NCBI RefSeq assembly: GCF_017876535.1
Contig: NZ_JAGIOF010000001.1
Span: 1,302,001 to 1,366,000 of the forward strand
Length of the DNA stretch: 64,000 nt
Direction: 5' to 3'
DNA from: Paeniglutamicibacter kerguelensis
Lineage (GTDB): Bacteria > Actinomycetota > Actinomycetes > Actinomycetales > Micrococcaceae
The notes below the pieces were generated by a model that saw nothing but the letters and a program-made list of their open reading frames with translations, did no database searches and was not told where the DNA came from. Made by a program: the position numbers and the translations under genes. Below, in pieces: positions 33,333-43,432 of this stretch (its first letter is position 1; each line of letters begins with the position of its first letter).

Positions 33333-33362
33333 ATCCTAATTCCGGATCCCGGGCATGGTCGA
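33333..33362 (-). promoter_or_regulatory. Promoter of ankyrin lipoprotein 2 (leaderless)
   Basis: Identical geometry to the first copy: -35 TCGACC (33362-33357), 18-bp spacer, -10 TAGGAT (33338-33333), 6 nt to ATG 33326. The spacer sequence differs, so the hexamers are conserved against a diverged background. Confidence 0.65.
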
Positions 33363-33374
33363 GGCCAGGGGCGC

Positions 33375-33413
33375 CCCGGGTTCCCGCGCCGGTCTTCTGC
33401 GCGGGAACCCGGG
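33375..33413 (-). terminator. Hairpin downstream of thiC
   Basis: A perfect 15-bp stem (CCCGGGTTCCCGCGC and complement) with a 9-nt loop, 14 bp beyond the thiC stop. It lacks a U-tract, so it may act as an I-shaped terminator of the kind proposed for actinobacteria. Confidence 0.6.
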
Positions 33414-33426
33414 AGGGCGGGCCGTC

Positions 33427-35328
<1,902 letters not shown>

Positions 35329-35334
35329 TAAGTG

Positions 35335-35364
35335 AAGCTACAGCACATTCCGCCGAAGGGTCAA
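35335..35364 (-). promoter_or_regulatory. thiC promoter
   Basis: -35 TTGACC (35364-35359), 18-bp spacer, -10 TAGCTT (35340-35335). The predicted start falls near 35328, exactly at the 5' edge of the riboswitch. Confidence 0.7.
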
Positions 35365-35841
35365 ATGTAACGTTGGACACTCGCGGTGCGGGTTCCCGGC
35401 TGGCAAGCCCGGGGCGGCTTGCACTTCGTTGGGGGCGGAAAACGGCCCGGCTGCCGCTTGCGGCCCATGCCCGGTGGGCCGCGGCCGACTGCCCGCAAAC
35501 GGCCGGCCGCGACACGTGGCGCGGGCTTGGTTTTTGCCGATCCGCTGCGGGCTTGGGTGACATGTTCGATGCCGAAATGCATTGGCAGGTGTCCAGCCGA
35601 TGGTCCGGACTTCGCCGCATGGCCGGGAGTGTGGCAAAATAGATTCTTGGGTCTACTGGGTTCTGCTCCTGCCGCAGGGGGAACGAATCAACAGTTGAAC
35701 CGCCGAGGATCCGCAAACGGGTCCCGGTACCAAGCTTCGGAACACCACATCTTTCCGCCAAAGCGTTTTTGCGCGTCGGGGAAAATAAGTGTCCCGTGTC
35801 TAAGGTGGGTGACCTGCGGCGTCTGCCTAGGAGATGCATTC
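35365..35841. other. Intergenic region upstream of thiC and rplS
   Basis: About 480 bp between the divergent thiC and rplS. It should contain the rplS promoter and leader; AAAATAGAT near 35637 is a possible -10 region. The 200-nt leader may hold an L19 or start-up regulatory structure, but I cannot identify one. No coding frame looks real. Confidence 0.45.
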
Positions 35842-36201
35842 ATGCATATTCTCGACTCTGTCGATGCAGCCTCGCTGCGCACCGATGTTCCGGCCTTCCG
35901 CGCCGGTGACACCGTCAAGGTTCACGTAAACATCATCGAAGGCAAGAACTCCCGTGTCCAGGTCTTCCAGGGCTTCGTCCTTGGTCGCCAGGGCGATGGC
36001 GTTCGCGAAACCTTCACCGTTCGCAAGGTCTCCTTCGGCGTCGGCGTAGAGCGTACCTTCCCGGTACACTCCCCGGTCCTCGAAAAGATCGAACTGGTAA
36101 CCCGCGGCGACGTTCGCCGTGCGAAGCTGTTCTACATGCGCGATCGCCACGGCAAGGCTGCGAAGATCCGCGAAAAGCGCGACTTCCGCACCGCCAAGTA
36201 G
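35842..36201 (+). CDS. rplS: 50S ribosomal protein L19
   Basis: 119 aa, AGGAG upstream of the ATG. Full-length L19: [13 protein letters not shown], then [60 protein letters not shown] and [17 protein letters not shown]. It sits at the 30S/50S interface. The signal peptidase gene follows after about 50 bp, as in other actinobacteria, so they may be co-transcribed. Confidence 0.98.
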   Translation: MHILDSVDAASLRTDVPAFRAGDTVKVHVNIIEGKNSRVQVFQGFVLGRQGDGVRETFTVRKVSFGVGVERTFPVHSPVLEKIELVTRGDVRRAKLFYMRDRHGKAAKIREKRDFRTAK

Positions 36202-36254
36202 CAAGAAAAGCGAGTACCTTCGTTTCCGCCTTCGTGCGGTCACGGGGATCCATC

Positions 36255-36947
36255 GTGGATCAACCTACAGAATCGGATAGTTTTTCCGCTTCAGCAAAGC
36301 GCCGGTCCCGTTCGCGGGGCTGGCGCTTTGCCGTTGGCGCCCTCATGGCCGCGGCCGTGATCACCTTGGTGATCCGTGCGACGGTCGTTGATTTCTTCTA
36401 CATCGGTTCCGCCTCCATGGAATCGACGTTGAACCCCGGCGACGGGCTCCTGGTGAACCGCCTTGCCTACAAGCACGAGCCCATCCAGCGCGGCGACATC
36501 ATCATCTTCGACGGCCGGGGTTCCTTCCTGCCCTACCAGAGACCCAGCGCCGTGGATTCCCTCGCCTGGGCACTGCGCCTGGCCGGCAACGACTCGGTGT
36601 ACGTCAAACGGGTCATCGGCGTGGCCGGGGACACCGTCACCTGCTGCGGACCGGACGGAAAAATCAGGGTCAACGGCCTTCCGCTCGATGAGCCCTACGT
36701 CTTTGCCGGCGACAATCCCAGTGAGCAGGAGTTCACCGCCCAGGTTCCGCACGGCCGCATCTGGGTCATGGGCGACCACCGCTCGGTCTCCGAGGATTCC
36801 CGGGCGTTGCTCGGTGCCCCCGGCGGCGGCATGATCCCCGTCGACAGGGTCCTGGGGCAGGTTACCGAGGTCATTTGGCCGCTTGACCGCAAGCGTCCCG
36901 TTGGCGACGGATCCATGGAGCCCGGTTTCGCATCGGGGAACGACTAG
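36255..36947 (+). CDS. lepB: Type I signal peptidase (first copy)
   Basis: 230 aa from GTG 36255 (GGGGA 6-7 nt upstream). One N-terminal transmembrane helix (FAVGALMAAAVITLVIRATVV, residues 25-45), catalytic Ser54 in GSASMEST, general base Lys118 in VYVKRVIG, and box E WVMGDHRSVSEDSR. Cleaves signal peptides from exported pre-proteins. A second copy lies at 39936, with a large secreted protease between; paired lepB genes here are common in Arthrobacter-type genomes, but the intervening gene is not part of the usual core as far as I know. Confidence 0.95.
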   Translation: MDQPTESDSFSASAKRRSRSRGWRFAVGALMAAAVITLVIRATVVDFFYIGSASMESTLNPGDGLLVNRLAYKHEPIQRGDIIIFDGRGSFLPYQRPSAVDSLAWALRLAGNDSVYVKRVIGVAGDTVTCCGPDGKIRVNGLPLDEPYVFAGDNPSEQEFTAQVPHGRIWVMGDHRSVSEDSRALLGAPGGGMIPVDRVLGQVTEVIWPLDRKRPVGDGSMEPGFASGND

Positions 36948-37158
36948 AAGCCACGGCCCTCGAGTCCCCGCTAAACCGGACAGGCTGCGGGGCTTCCAAG
37001 CGAAATTCTCAATGCGTGCGCGCTCTTCGTTCCCGCATGGCCACGGGTTAGAGTTTCACCCAGCGGTCAATATTGCTCGTAACGTGCCCAGCCTGGATGG
37101 CGCCAGCGCATCCAAAAATGCATCTGGCTGGACACCACCTTGATGGGGAGAACTCCAC

Positions 37159-39687
37159 ATGCAGGAATCATCGCGGACTTTTCTGAGGCGTGCCGGTGTC
37201 GCCGCCGCAACTGCGGCGTTCGTGGTAGGCAGCACCTTCGTGGCCGGACCCGCTCCGGCGACCGCCGGGCAGAGAACGGATCCCGCTGTCGCCGTGCCGA
37301 CCGCCGTCGACGCGGCCGCGCCGGATGCACGGAGCGCGGCACTGCCCCAAGGGCTTGCCGAGGCCGTGCAACGAGACCTGGGCATGGGCGTCGAAGAGTT
37401 CAAGGCCCAGGGCGAACTCGTTGGCGTTGCCGATCAGCTCCGGACGGATTTGCAGGGTGCGGGGCTCAAGGCAACCTTTGCCATCGACGGGAACAAGATC
37501 GCCGTCAGCGTCGGGACGGCCGACCGCGAGGCGGTCGCCCAAAAGCTCGATGCGCTGACGCGGGGCACCGGGGTCGATCTCGCGCTTGCCACCGCGGAAG
37601 CGAACACAGCCTCCGCTTCCATGGCAACCGCCGCACCGACCAGGAAGAGCCCGGCGGACGTCGACGAGTTGTACAAGGCATACGCGGCGTCTGTCGATTC
37701 CGAGACGCTGAGCCAGCTCCAGGCGGTCATGGAGACAGCCGACGGCTACGTGATCCGCTCGGGATCCAAGGACAATCCGGCCCGTCCCGCTTCGCGAACC
37801 CTGACGTCCGGCGGCAAGCTGACACCTGAGGAGTTCGCGGTCCAGTACCCGGACGTCAGCATCCATGAAGCCGAGGGTCCCGCCACCGTCACCGCGGCCA
37901 ATGACGTGCTCGGCGGCATGGGGTACGGTGCGCCCATCGGACAGGACGCGTATACCCTGTGTTCGCTGGGCTTCAACGGATTCAACGCCTCCGGAGACCC
38001 CGCAGCACTGTCGGCCGGGCATTGCACGCGCGACGGGCAGATCACCAACGTCTACATTGCCGAGCACGGCTCACCGGATGTATTTGAGGGTCTCGGTGCC
38101 AAACTCGGTTCCTTCGGCTTCTCGCAATTCGGTGGCCCCGGAAACACCTCGCTGACAACCGACGGCAAGCAAGTGCTTGGAAACATCGGCACCGACGTAT
38201 CCGTGCTGGACAAGATCAACTCCGGACTCAGGCCGCAACCGCTTGTCACCGACTGGAAGGGGGTCGATGAGCGAGGTTCCGGAGCCAAGGTCACGGGTGT
38301 GGCCAGCGCCGTCATCGGGGCAAGCGTCTGCAAGTCGGGCCGGACCACGGGATGGACCTGCGGCACCGTTGACGAGATAGGGATTTTCATCGTCGGAGGG
38401 TTCAGGAACAGTTCCTCGGACCTTCGCGGCATCCGCGGCTTCGGCATGTCCAACCCCTGGTTCGCCAAGGCCTTTGAAGGCGATTCCGGCGGAGCGGTCA
38501 TTTCCGGCGGCAAGGCCGTGGGACTCACCAGCGCGATTTCCGATGAGTCGGACGGGGCAAAGGGCCGTGCCTATTTCACCGACATCAACCAAGCGCTCAA
38601 GCAGGCCAAGGGCTACTCCATAAAGATCTTTGTCAACGCCCCCAAGATCACCACCAAGGTCAAGGGTGCGGGCATGGCGGCAGGGGCCAAGATTTCCGGA
38701 ACAGTGGCATCGGCGCCGTCCGGTTCGACGGTCCAGGTGGTCTCCTCGGGAAAGAAGATCGCCACGGCCAAGATCTCCAAGGGCGCCTTCAGCTTCAAGA
38801 CGCCGCAGAAGCTGGGCACATTCAAGTTCACGGTGCAGACGGCCAAGGGGTTCAGCAAATCCCGATCCACCGCGGGCTCCGTCAAACTGCTCATCCCGGC
38901 CCCGAGAATCACGGCACCCACAAACGGGGCGACCTCCGTCGGGTCCGTGACCAAGATTTCCGGCAAGGGATTTCCCGGTGCCACGGTGAAGCTGTCCGGC
39001 GCCGTGAAAGGCAAGGCGAAGGTCGGCAAGGACGGCAAATGGAGCAAAAAGACAGGCGCGCTGGGGTACGGCGGACACAAGATCACCGTCACGCAGTCCA
39101 AGGGCTCCCTAGTCTCCCGGGCGGCCGTCGCATCCTTCAAGGTTGCCGTTCCTGCCCCGGCGTTTACCGCACCGGCACGCAACACCGCATCCACCAAGGC
39201 ACCGCGGGCCATTTCGGGGACCGGCATTCCGGGGGCCACGCTGAAGCTCAGCGGAGACGTCATCAAGAGCCTCACCATCGGCGGGAAGGGCAAATGGAGC
39301 GTCAAGCTGAAGAGCTCCTGGAGCCTCGGCAGCTACGGCATCAAGGCAACGCAGAAAGTCGGCAAGCATACCTCGGCAAACGCCCGGATCAGCTTTAAGG
39401 TCGTTCCAAAGGCGCCGTCGATCGCATCCCCGACCGCGGGCAGGAAATTCGCGCAGGACAAGGCGCCCACCACGATATCCGGCCGCGGCATTAGCGGGGC
39501 TACGGTGACGATCGTCCTGGGCAAGGCCAAATTGAGTACCACGGTTGTCAGGGGAGCCTGGAAGGCGCAGATCCCCGGAGGCTGGAAGGCCGGTTCCCAC
39601 ACGGCAACCGCCGTTCAGGTTCTCAAGAAGACCGCCTCGGCACCCATCAAGGTCAAATTCAGCGTCGCCGGGCCAGACGCGTCGTAG
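37159..39687 (+). CDS. Secreted trypsin-like serine protease with C-terminal beta-repeat domains
   Basis: 842 aa; GGGGAGAA 6 nt before the ATG. Export signal at residues 1-37 (FLRRAGVAAATAAFVVG, cleavage near ATAG). A pro-region runs to about 250, then an S1-type (streptogrisin/alpha-lytic-like) domain with His288 in SAGHCT, Asp346 in GTDVSVL and Ser443 in GDSGG. Two Cys (391, 401) near CKSGRTTGWTC match the disulfide of that group. From residue 490 follow four Ig-like repeats of about 85-90 aa, each with ISG.G.PGATV.LSG and a Lys-rich WSVKL segment, probably wall- or substrate-binding. Flanked by two signal peptidases. Substrate unknown. Confidence 0.9.
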   Translation: MQESSRTFLRRAGVAAATAAFVVGSTFVAGPAPATAGQRTDPAVAVPTAVDAAAPDARSAALPQGLAEAVQRDLGMGVEEFKAQGELVGVADQLRTDLQGAGLKATFAIDGNKIAVSVGTADREAVAQKLDALTRGTGVDLALATAEANTASASMATAAPTRKSPADVDELYKAYAASVDSETLSQLQAVMETADGYVIRSGSKDNPARPASRTLTSGGKLTPEEFAVQYPDVSIHEAEGPATVTAANDVLGGMGYGAPIGQDAYTLCSLGFNGFNASGDPAALSAGHCTRDGQITNVYIAEHGSPDVFEGLGAKLGSFGFSQFGGPGNTSLTTDGKQVLGNIGTDVSVLDKINSGLRPQPLVTDWKGVDERGSGAKVTGVASAVIGASVCKSGRTTGWTCGTVDEIGIFIVGGFRNSSSDLRGIRGFGMSNPWFAKAFEGDSGGAVISGGKAVGLTSAISDESDGAKGRAYFTDINQALKQAKGYSIKIFVNAPKITTKVKGAGMAAGAKISGTVASAPSGSTVQVVSSGKKIATAKISKGAFSFKTPQKLGTFKFTVQTAKGFSKSRSTAGSVKLLIPAPRITAPTNGATSVGSVTKISGKGFPGATVKLSGAVKGKAKVGKDGKWSKKTGALGYGGHKITVTQSKGSLVSRAAVASFKVAVPAPAFTAPARNTASTKAPRAISGTGIPGATLKLSGDVIKSLTIGGKGKWSVKLKSSWSLGSYGIKATQKVGKHTSANARISFKVVPKAPSIASPTAGRKFAQDKAPTTISGRGISGATVTIVLGKAKLSTTVVRGAWKAQIPGGWKAGSHTATAVQVLKKTASAPIKVKFSVAGPDAS

Positions 39688-39935
39688 AGGCCGGCATCCA
39701 GGCCCATGGAGTCGAGCCCGCCCGATCCGTGGGGTTGCACCTCGCGGCGGATGCCGAAACCCGGAACCACGTGGGCGCTCTCGCCGAAGCTTCGCGCCAC
39801 ATAGGTAAATTGCCAGCGACGCAACGTAGGCTAGGAAGCGGCGGACGGCATTCAACCGGCGGCACCCAACAGCGGTGCCACGAATAGCGTGTCGCCAAGA
39901 CAACAGTTAGATACCCCTGAAAGGGCCCCACGCAC

Positions 39936-40664
39936 GTGACGCACGCCAGTGAGCCAGCCGCAGCATCCGAACGACCCCGCAGGAAAAGGAATCCCTTGTG
40001 GGCAGCGGTGCGAGAAATCATCATAGTTGTCGTCGTCGCCCTGGTGATCTCCCTGGTGGTGAAGACCTTCTTTTTCAGGGCCTTCTACATCCCCTCGGGC
40101 TCGATGGAAGAAACCCTGCAGAAGAACGACCGCATCTTCGCGAACCTCATGGTGCCCGGCCCCTTCGAACTCACCCGCGGCGACGTTGTCGTCTTCCGAG
40201 ACGACCAGGGCTGGCTGCCGCCCATTGCCTCGACCGTGACCAACCCGCTCGGCGAATTCTTCGCCTTCGTCGGCCTGGTGCCGGACGCATCCAACCAGCA
40301 CCTGATCAAGCGCATCATCGGCATGCCCGGTGACACCGTCAAATGCTGCGCCCCGGATGGAAAGCTGACCATCAACGGCGTCGAGATCACCGAGCCCTAC
40401 ATCTTCCCCGGGGATGCTCCCTCGGAGCAGGAATTCACCAAGGTGGTCCCGGAGGGCAAGCTATGGGTCATGGGCGACCACCGGGCCGAATCCGCCGATT
40501 CCCGCTACCACGAGGACGTACAGGACGGGTTCGTCGACATTTCCTCGGTCGAGGGCAAGGCCTCGGTCATCTCCTGGCCGCTTGACCGCATCGGAGGGAT
40601 CTCCAACCACCCCGAGGTCTTCTCTAACGTGCCGGCCCCCAAGAGCCCGGCCCCCAGCAAATAA
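39936..40664 (+). CDS. lepB: Type I signal peptidase (second copy)
   Basis: 242 aa, GTG start with GAAAGGG upstream. Transmembrane helix at residues 27-46 (EIIIVVVVALVISLVV), catalytic Ser56 in IPSGSMEETL, Lys125 in LIKRIIGMPGD and box E WVMGDHRAESADSRYH. The active-site geometry is closer to canonical LepB (GSMExT) than the first copy (SASMEST), so the two may differ in substrate preference. The stop codon overlaps the rnhB start (TAATG), implying translational coupling. Confidence 0.96.
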   Translation: MTHASEPAAASERPRRKRNPLWAAVREIIIVVVVALVISLVVKTFFFRAFYIPSGSMEETLQKNDRIFANLMVPGPFELTRGDVVVFRDDQGWLPPIASTVTNPLGEFFAFVGLVPDASNQHLIKRIIGMPGDTVKCCAPDGKLTINGVEITEPYIFPGDAPSEQEFTKVVPEGKLWVMGDHRAESADSRYHEDVQDGFVDISSVEGKASVISWPLDRIGGISNHPEVFSNVPAPKSPAPSK

Positions 40665-41356
40665 TGGCTTCACAACCACCCACCCTCGAACACGAGCGTG
40701 CGCTGGCCGCACGCGGAGGCCACAAGCTCATCGGCGCCGCGGACGAGGTGGGCCGCGGGGCACTGGCCGGCCCGGTGTCCGTCGGCTACGTCGTCATCGA
40801 CCCCAACGGCGTCCCGGACCTGCCGGGAGTGCGCGATTCCAAGCTGCTGAACGCCGAACAGCGCCAAACGCTGGTTCCGCTGATCAAGGAATGGGCCGCT
40901 GGCTGGGGCGTCGGGCACGCAAGCGCCGCCGAAATCGACGAACTGGGCCTGGTGCCTGCGCTGCGGCTGGCAGGCCTGCGGGCGGTCACGGCGGCCGGTG
41001 TGGAAGCCGACGCGGTGCTGCTGGACGGGAACCTGGACTGGCTCTCGGCCACCAGGCAGCCCACGCTGCTGGATTCGTTGATGCCCGGATTCGGGGAAGC
41101 CGGTGACATCGACGGACTCCTCATCCCCGTGCAAACCCTGATCAAGGGCGACTTGCTGGCGCTGTCCATCGCCGCGGCGTCGATTTTGGCCAAAGTCGAG
41201 CGTGACGAGCTGCTCGATGGCTACGATAGTGAACACCCGGCGTACGGTTGGATACAGAACAAGGGGTACGGCACCACGGGGCACCGGCAGGCAATCGTCG
41301 AGCAGGGGGCCACCGGGTACCACCGCAAGACCTGGCAGCTCACACCCAAGGGCTAG
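40664..41356 (+). CDS. rnhB: Ribonuclease HII
   Basis: 230 aa. Removes ribonucleotides misincorporated in DNA. Catalytic carboxylates are visible: Asp and Glu in IGAADEVGRGALAGPV (DEVGRG motif), Asp in VRDSKLL, Asp in VLLDGNLDW and the IAAASILAKVERD segment. C-terminal motif HPAYGWIQNKGYGTTGH. It starts within the lepB stop codon and is followed 31 bp later by the DUF2469 gene; this order is conserved in actinobacteria. Confidence 0.97.
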   Translation: MASQPPTLEHERALAARGGHKLIGAADEVGRGALAGPVSVGYVVIDPNGVPDLPGVRDSKLLNAEQRQTLVPLIKEWAAGWGVGHASAAEIDELGLVPALRLAGLRAVTAAGVEADAVLLDGNLDWLSATRQPTLLDSLMPGFGEAGDIDGLLIPVQTLIKGDLLALSIAAASILAKVERDELLDGYDSEHPAYGWIQNKGYGTTGHRQAIVEQGATGYHRKTWQLTPKG

Positions 41357-41386
41357 GGATACGTACAAGGAGGGCGAGGGAGCAAC

Positions 41387-41707
41387 ATGAGTGCCGAAGA
41401 TCTTGAAAACTATGAAGCGGATTTGGAACTGCAGCTCTACCGCGAGTACAAGGACGTTGCGAACCTCTTCAACTTCGTGGTGGAAACCGAACGGCGTTTC
41501 TACCTGGCCAACGGGGTGGACCTGAAGACCCGCTCGGCCGACGGGGAGGTCTTCTTCGACCTGACCCTCACCGACGCCTGGGTGTGGGACGTCTACCGCA
41601 CGGGCCGCTTCGTGAAGTCGGTGCGCATCGTCACGTTCAAGGACGTGAACATCGAGGAACTGAACCGCGTCGATGACTTGACGATCCCCAAGGACGGCCT
41701 GGACTGA
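41387..41707 (+). CDS. DUF2469 protein
   Basis: 106 aa, GAGGGAG upstream of the ATG. Near-invariant actinobacterial protein: MSAEDLENYEADLELQLYREYKDV, FNFVVETERRFYLAN and FFDLTLTDAWVWDVYR followed by VRIVTFKDVNIEEL. Function unknown; the fixed position after rnhB and before yraN suggests a role connected with DNA or translation housekeeping, but this is inference. Confidence 0.96.
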   Translation: MSAEDLENYEADLELQLYREYKDVANLFNFVVETERRFYLANGVDLKTRSADGEVFFDLTLTDAWVWDVYRTGRFVKSVRIVTFKDVNIEELNRVDDLTIPKDGLD

Positions 41708-41943
41708 CCGGCCAACGCCGACTCGCAACACCTTTCCGCCCCGCAACCTCGGCCCCACCGCCGCCGGATGCGGGGCGGCGCTGTTACCCGTTCCCGGCGG
41801 CAGTCCCCGGGTCCGGCAATGCAGAGGCCCCGGACAGTATTGGGGATTCGTTGGTACGCTCATCGAAATGCCGGATCGGTGGCCAGCGGCCCGTTTCAGC
41901 TTCCCGCCGAAGTCACCTGTACAAGCAACGAGGGGTAGCGCAC

Positions 41944-42891
41944 ATGGTCAACAACGAACCGCCCGATGAATCAGCCAACGATGTTCCGGACGAGGGCGAG
42001 GGTGACGACCTGGGAAGCATGTACTTCGGCTTCCTCGGCGAAGAATGCCCGGAGGAGCGCCTCAACCTGAAAGACCTCGGGCTCACGTTCGAGAACGGGC
42101 AACCCGAGATGGAGATCGGGAAGCGCGCATTTGCCAACGGCATCACGGTACTGAACGATGCGCTCGCCGGGTACTCCCGAGTACTCGCGGAACGCGAAGG
42201 TAAACTGGCCGAGCTGCTCATGGATACCGACACGGACCCCCTGGTGCTTGACGCCTCCGACCGCGTGCACGAGGCGCTCTTCAGGCTCAAGGCGGGTCAC
42301 CAGGCCTACACCGGGCACCCGTTTCTGGGGGATCCGCTCATGCGCACGAGCCAGCAGCACCCGGACCCGGACCAGTTCCCGGAGGACGACTTCGACTACC
42401 GCGCCCAGGAATACGATGAAGATGACAGCCACGGGCCGATCGGCCGTGAGCTCGGCGTCGTTGTCCCGTTGAACCTACTGCTGCAATCGGGCTCCGGGAC
42501 CTTGGTCCAGGTGGCCGCCGCCCGGGTCTACGGCAACGGCGTCATGCTGGCTGTTGAATGCGCACAGGTCCGTGGGCAGCATGAGGACCTTGCCGCCTGG
42601 CGGCTGCGTGGCCGGACGGTGGCCGAATGCGAGCTCGAGGCCGACGACCCAGTGACCGGCTCGTTCTACCTCTGCAGCGTGCAGGGGATGGAACCGCGGG
42701 ACTTCAACCGGGTGAATCGTTGCGGCGTGGAACTCTGGATGCCCGGGGTCCTCGGGGCGCGGCGGCTTCGCTGCGTCCTCAAGGTGGAGAACTTCCCCGA
42801 CATCCACGGCGATGCCGAACCGCTCGGCATGGAATTCGAGCTCGATCCCGAGGTCCTGCGCCAAGCGGCGGCAAGGATCCACCGCCCCTGA
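41944..42891 (+). CDS. Hypothetical acidic protein, 315 aa
   Basis: Start ATG 41944 with GAGGGG about 8 nt upstream. The N-terminal 60 residues are highly acidic (DESANDVPDEGEGDDLGSM). A helical middle (GITVLNDALAGYSRVLAEREGKLAELLMD) leads to a second acidic patch (PEDDFDYRAQEYDEDDS). The C-terminal half is predicted strand-rich (VVVPLNLLLQSGSGTLVQVAAARVYGNGVMLAVE). No signal, membrane segment or recognised domain. It stands between the conserved DUF2469 and yraN genes and may be a lineage-specific insertion. Confidence 0.7.
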   Translation: MVNNEPPDESANDVPDEGEGDDLGSMYFGFLGEECPEERLNLKDLGLTFENGQPEMEIGKRAFANGITVLNDALAGYSRVLAEREGKLAELLMDTDTDPLVLDASDRVHEALFRLKAGHQAYTGHPFLGDPLMRTSQQHPDPDQFPEDDFDYRAQEYDEDDSHGPIGRELGVVVPLNLLLQSGSGTLVQVAAARVYGNGVMLAVECAQVRGQHEDLAAWRLRGRTVAECELEADDPVTGSFYLCSVQGMEPRDFNRVNRCGVELWMPGVLGARRLRCVLKVENFPDIHGDAEPLGMEFELDPEVLRQAAARIHRP

Positions 42892-43072
42892 AGGTCCCAG
42901 CGCCCACTTCGAACGAACCCCGGTTGATGCGCGCCGCCGGGCTTATCCACATTCCCGACGCAGCCCGCCCCGCACCCGGCATCAAGCGGCCACGCTGGGT
43001 GCAATGAACCATTCGGGGCCGGCGCGCATAATGGTGGCCGGCCCGGGGAGTGCCGAAGGGAGCGTGGGACAC

Positions 43073-43432
43073 GTGAACCACAACCAGGAGCTGGGTGCCA
43101 GGGGCGAGGAGCTTGCCGCAACCTACCTGGCCGGTGTCGGGTACACCGTGCTGGAGAGGAATTGGCGGTGCAAGATCGGCGAGCTGGACATCATCGCCGA
43201 CGACGCTGGCCAGATCGTCGGGGTGGAGGTGAAGACGCGCAGCTCGCTGGGCTTCGGGCATCCCGCCGAGGCGGTGAACCCGGCCAAGTTGCGGCGGATC
43301 TCCAGGTTGGCCCGGCGCTGGTGCGTTGAACACCGCAGGGACGCCCGCACGGTGCGCGTCGACGTGCTGGCGATCATCATGGCGCCCGGGCGTGAACCGA
43401 GCATCGAGCACCTGATCGGGGTCGAATCATGA
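43073..43432 (+). CDS. yraN: UPF0102 endonuclease-fold protein YraN
   Basis: 119 aa from GTG 43073 (MNHNQELGARGEELAATYL); AAGGGAG is about 10 nt upstream, and GTG 43064 is an alternative. Restriction-endonuclease-like fold with GELDIIADDAGQIVGVEVKTRSS, giving the D...E-x-K active-site pattern. Function not established; constantly linked to comM. Its TGA overlaps the comM ATG (ATGA), so the two are translationally coupled. Confidence 0.95.
   Translation: MNHNQELGARGEELAATYLAGVGYTVLERNWRCKIGELDIIADDAGQIVGVEVKTRSSLGFGHPAEAVNPAKLRRISRLARRWCVEHRRDARTVRVDVLAIIMAPGREPSIEHLIGVES

Noticed and set aside
42812..43072. Longer N-terminal form of YraN starting near 42812
   Set aside because: The added residues are not YraN-like and overlap the upstream gene's end; the family's conserved start begins at NHNQELGARGEELA.
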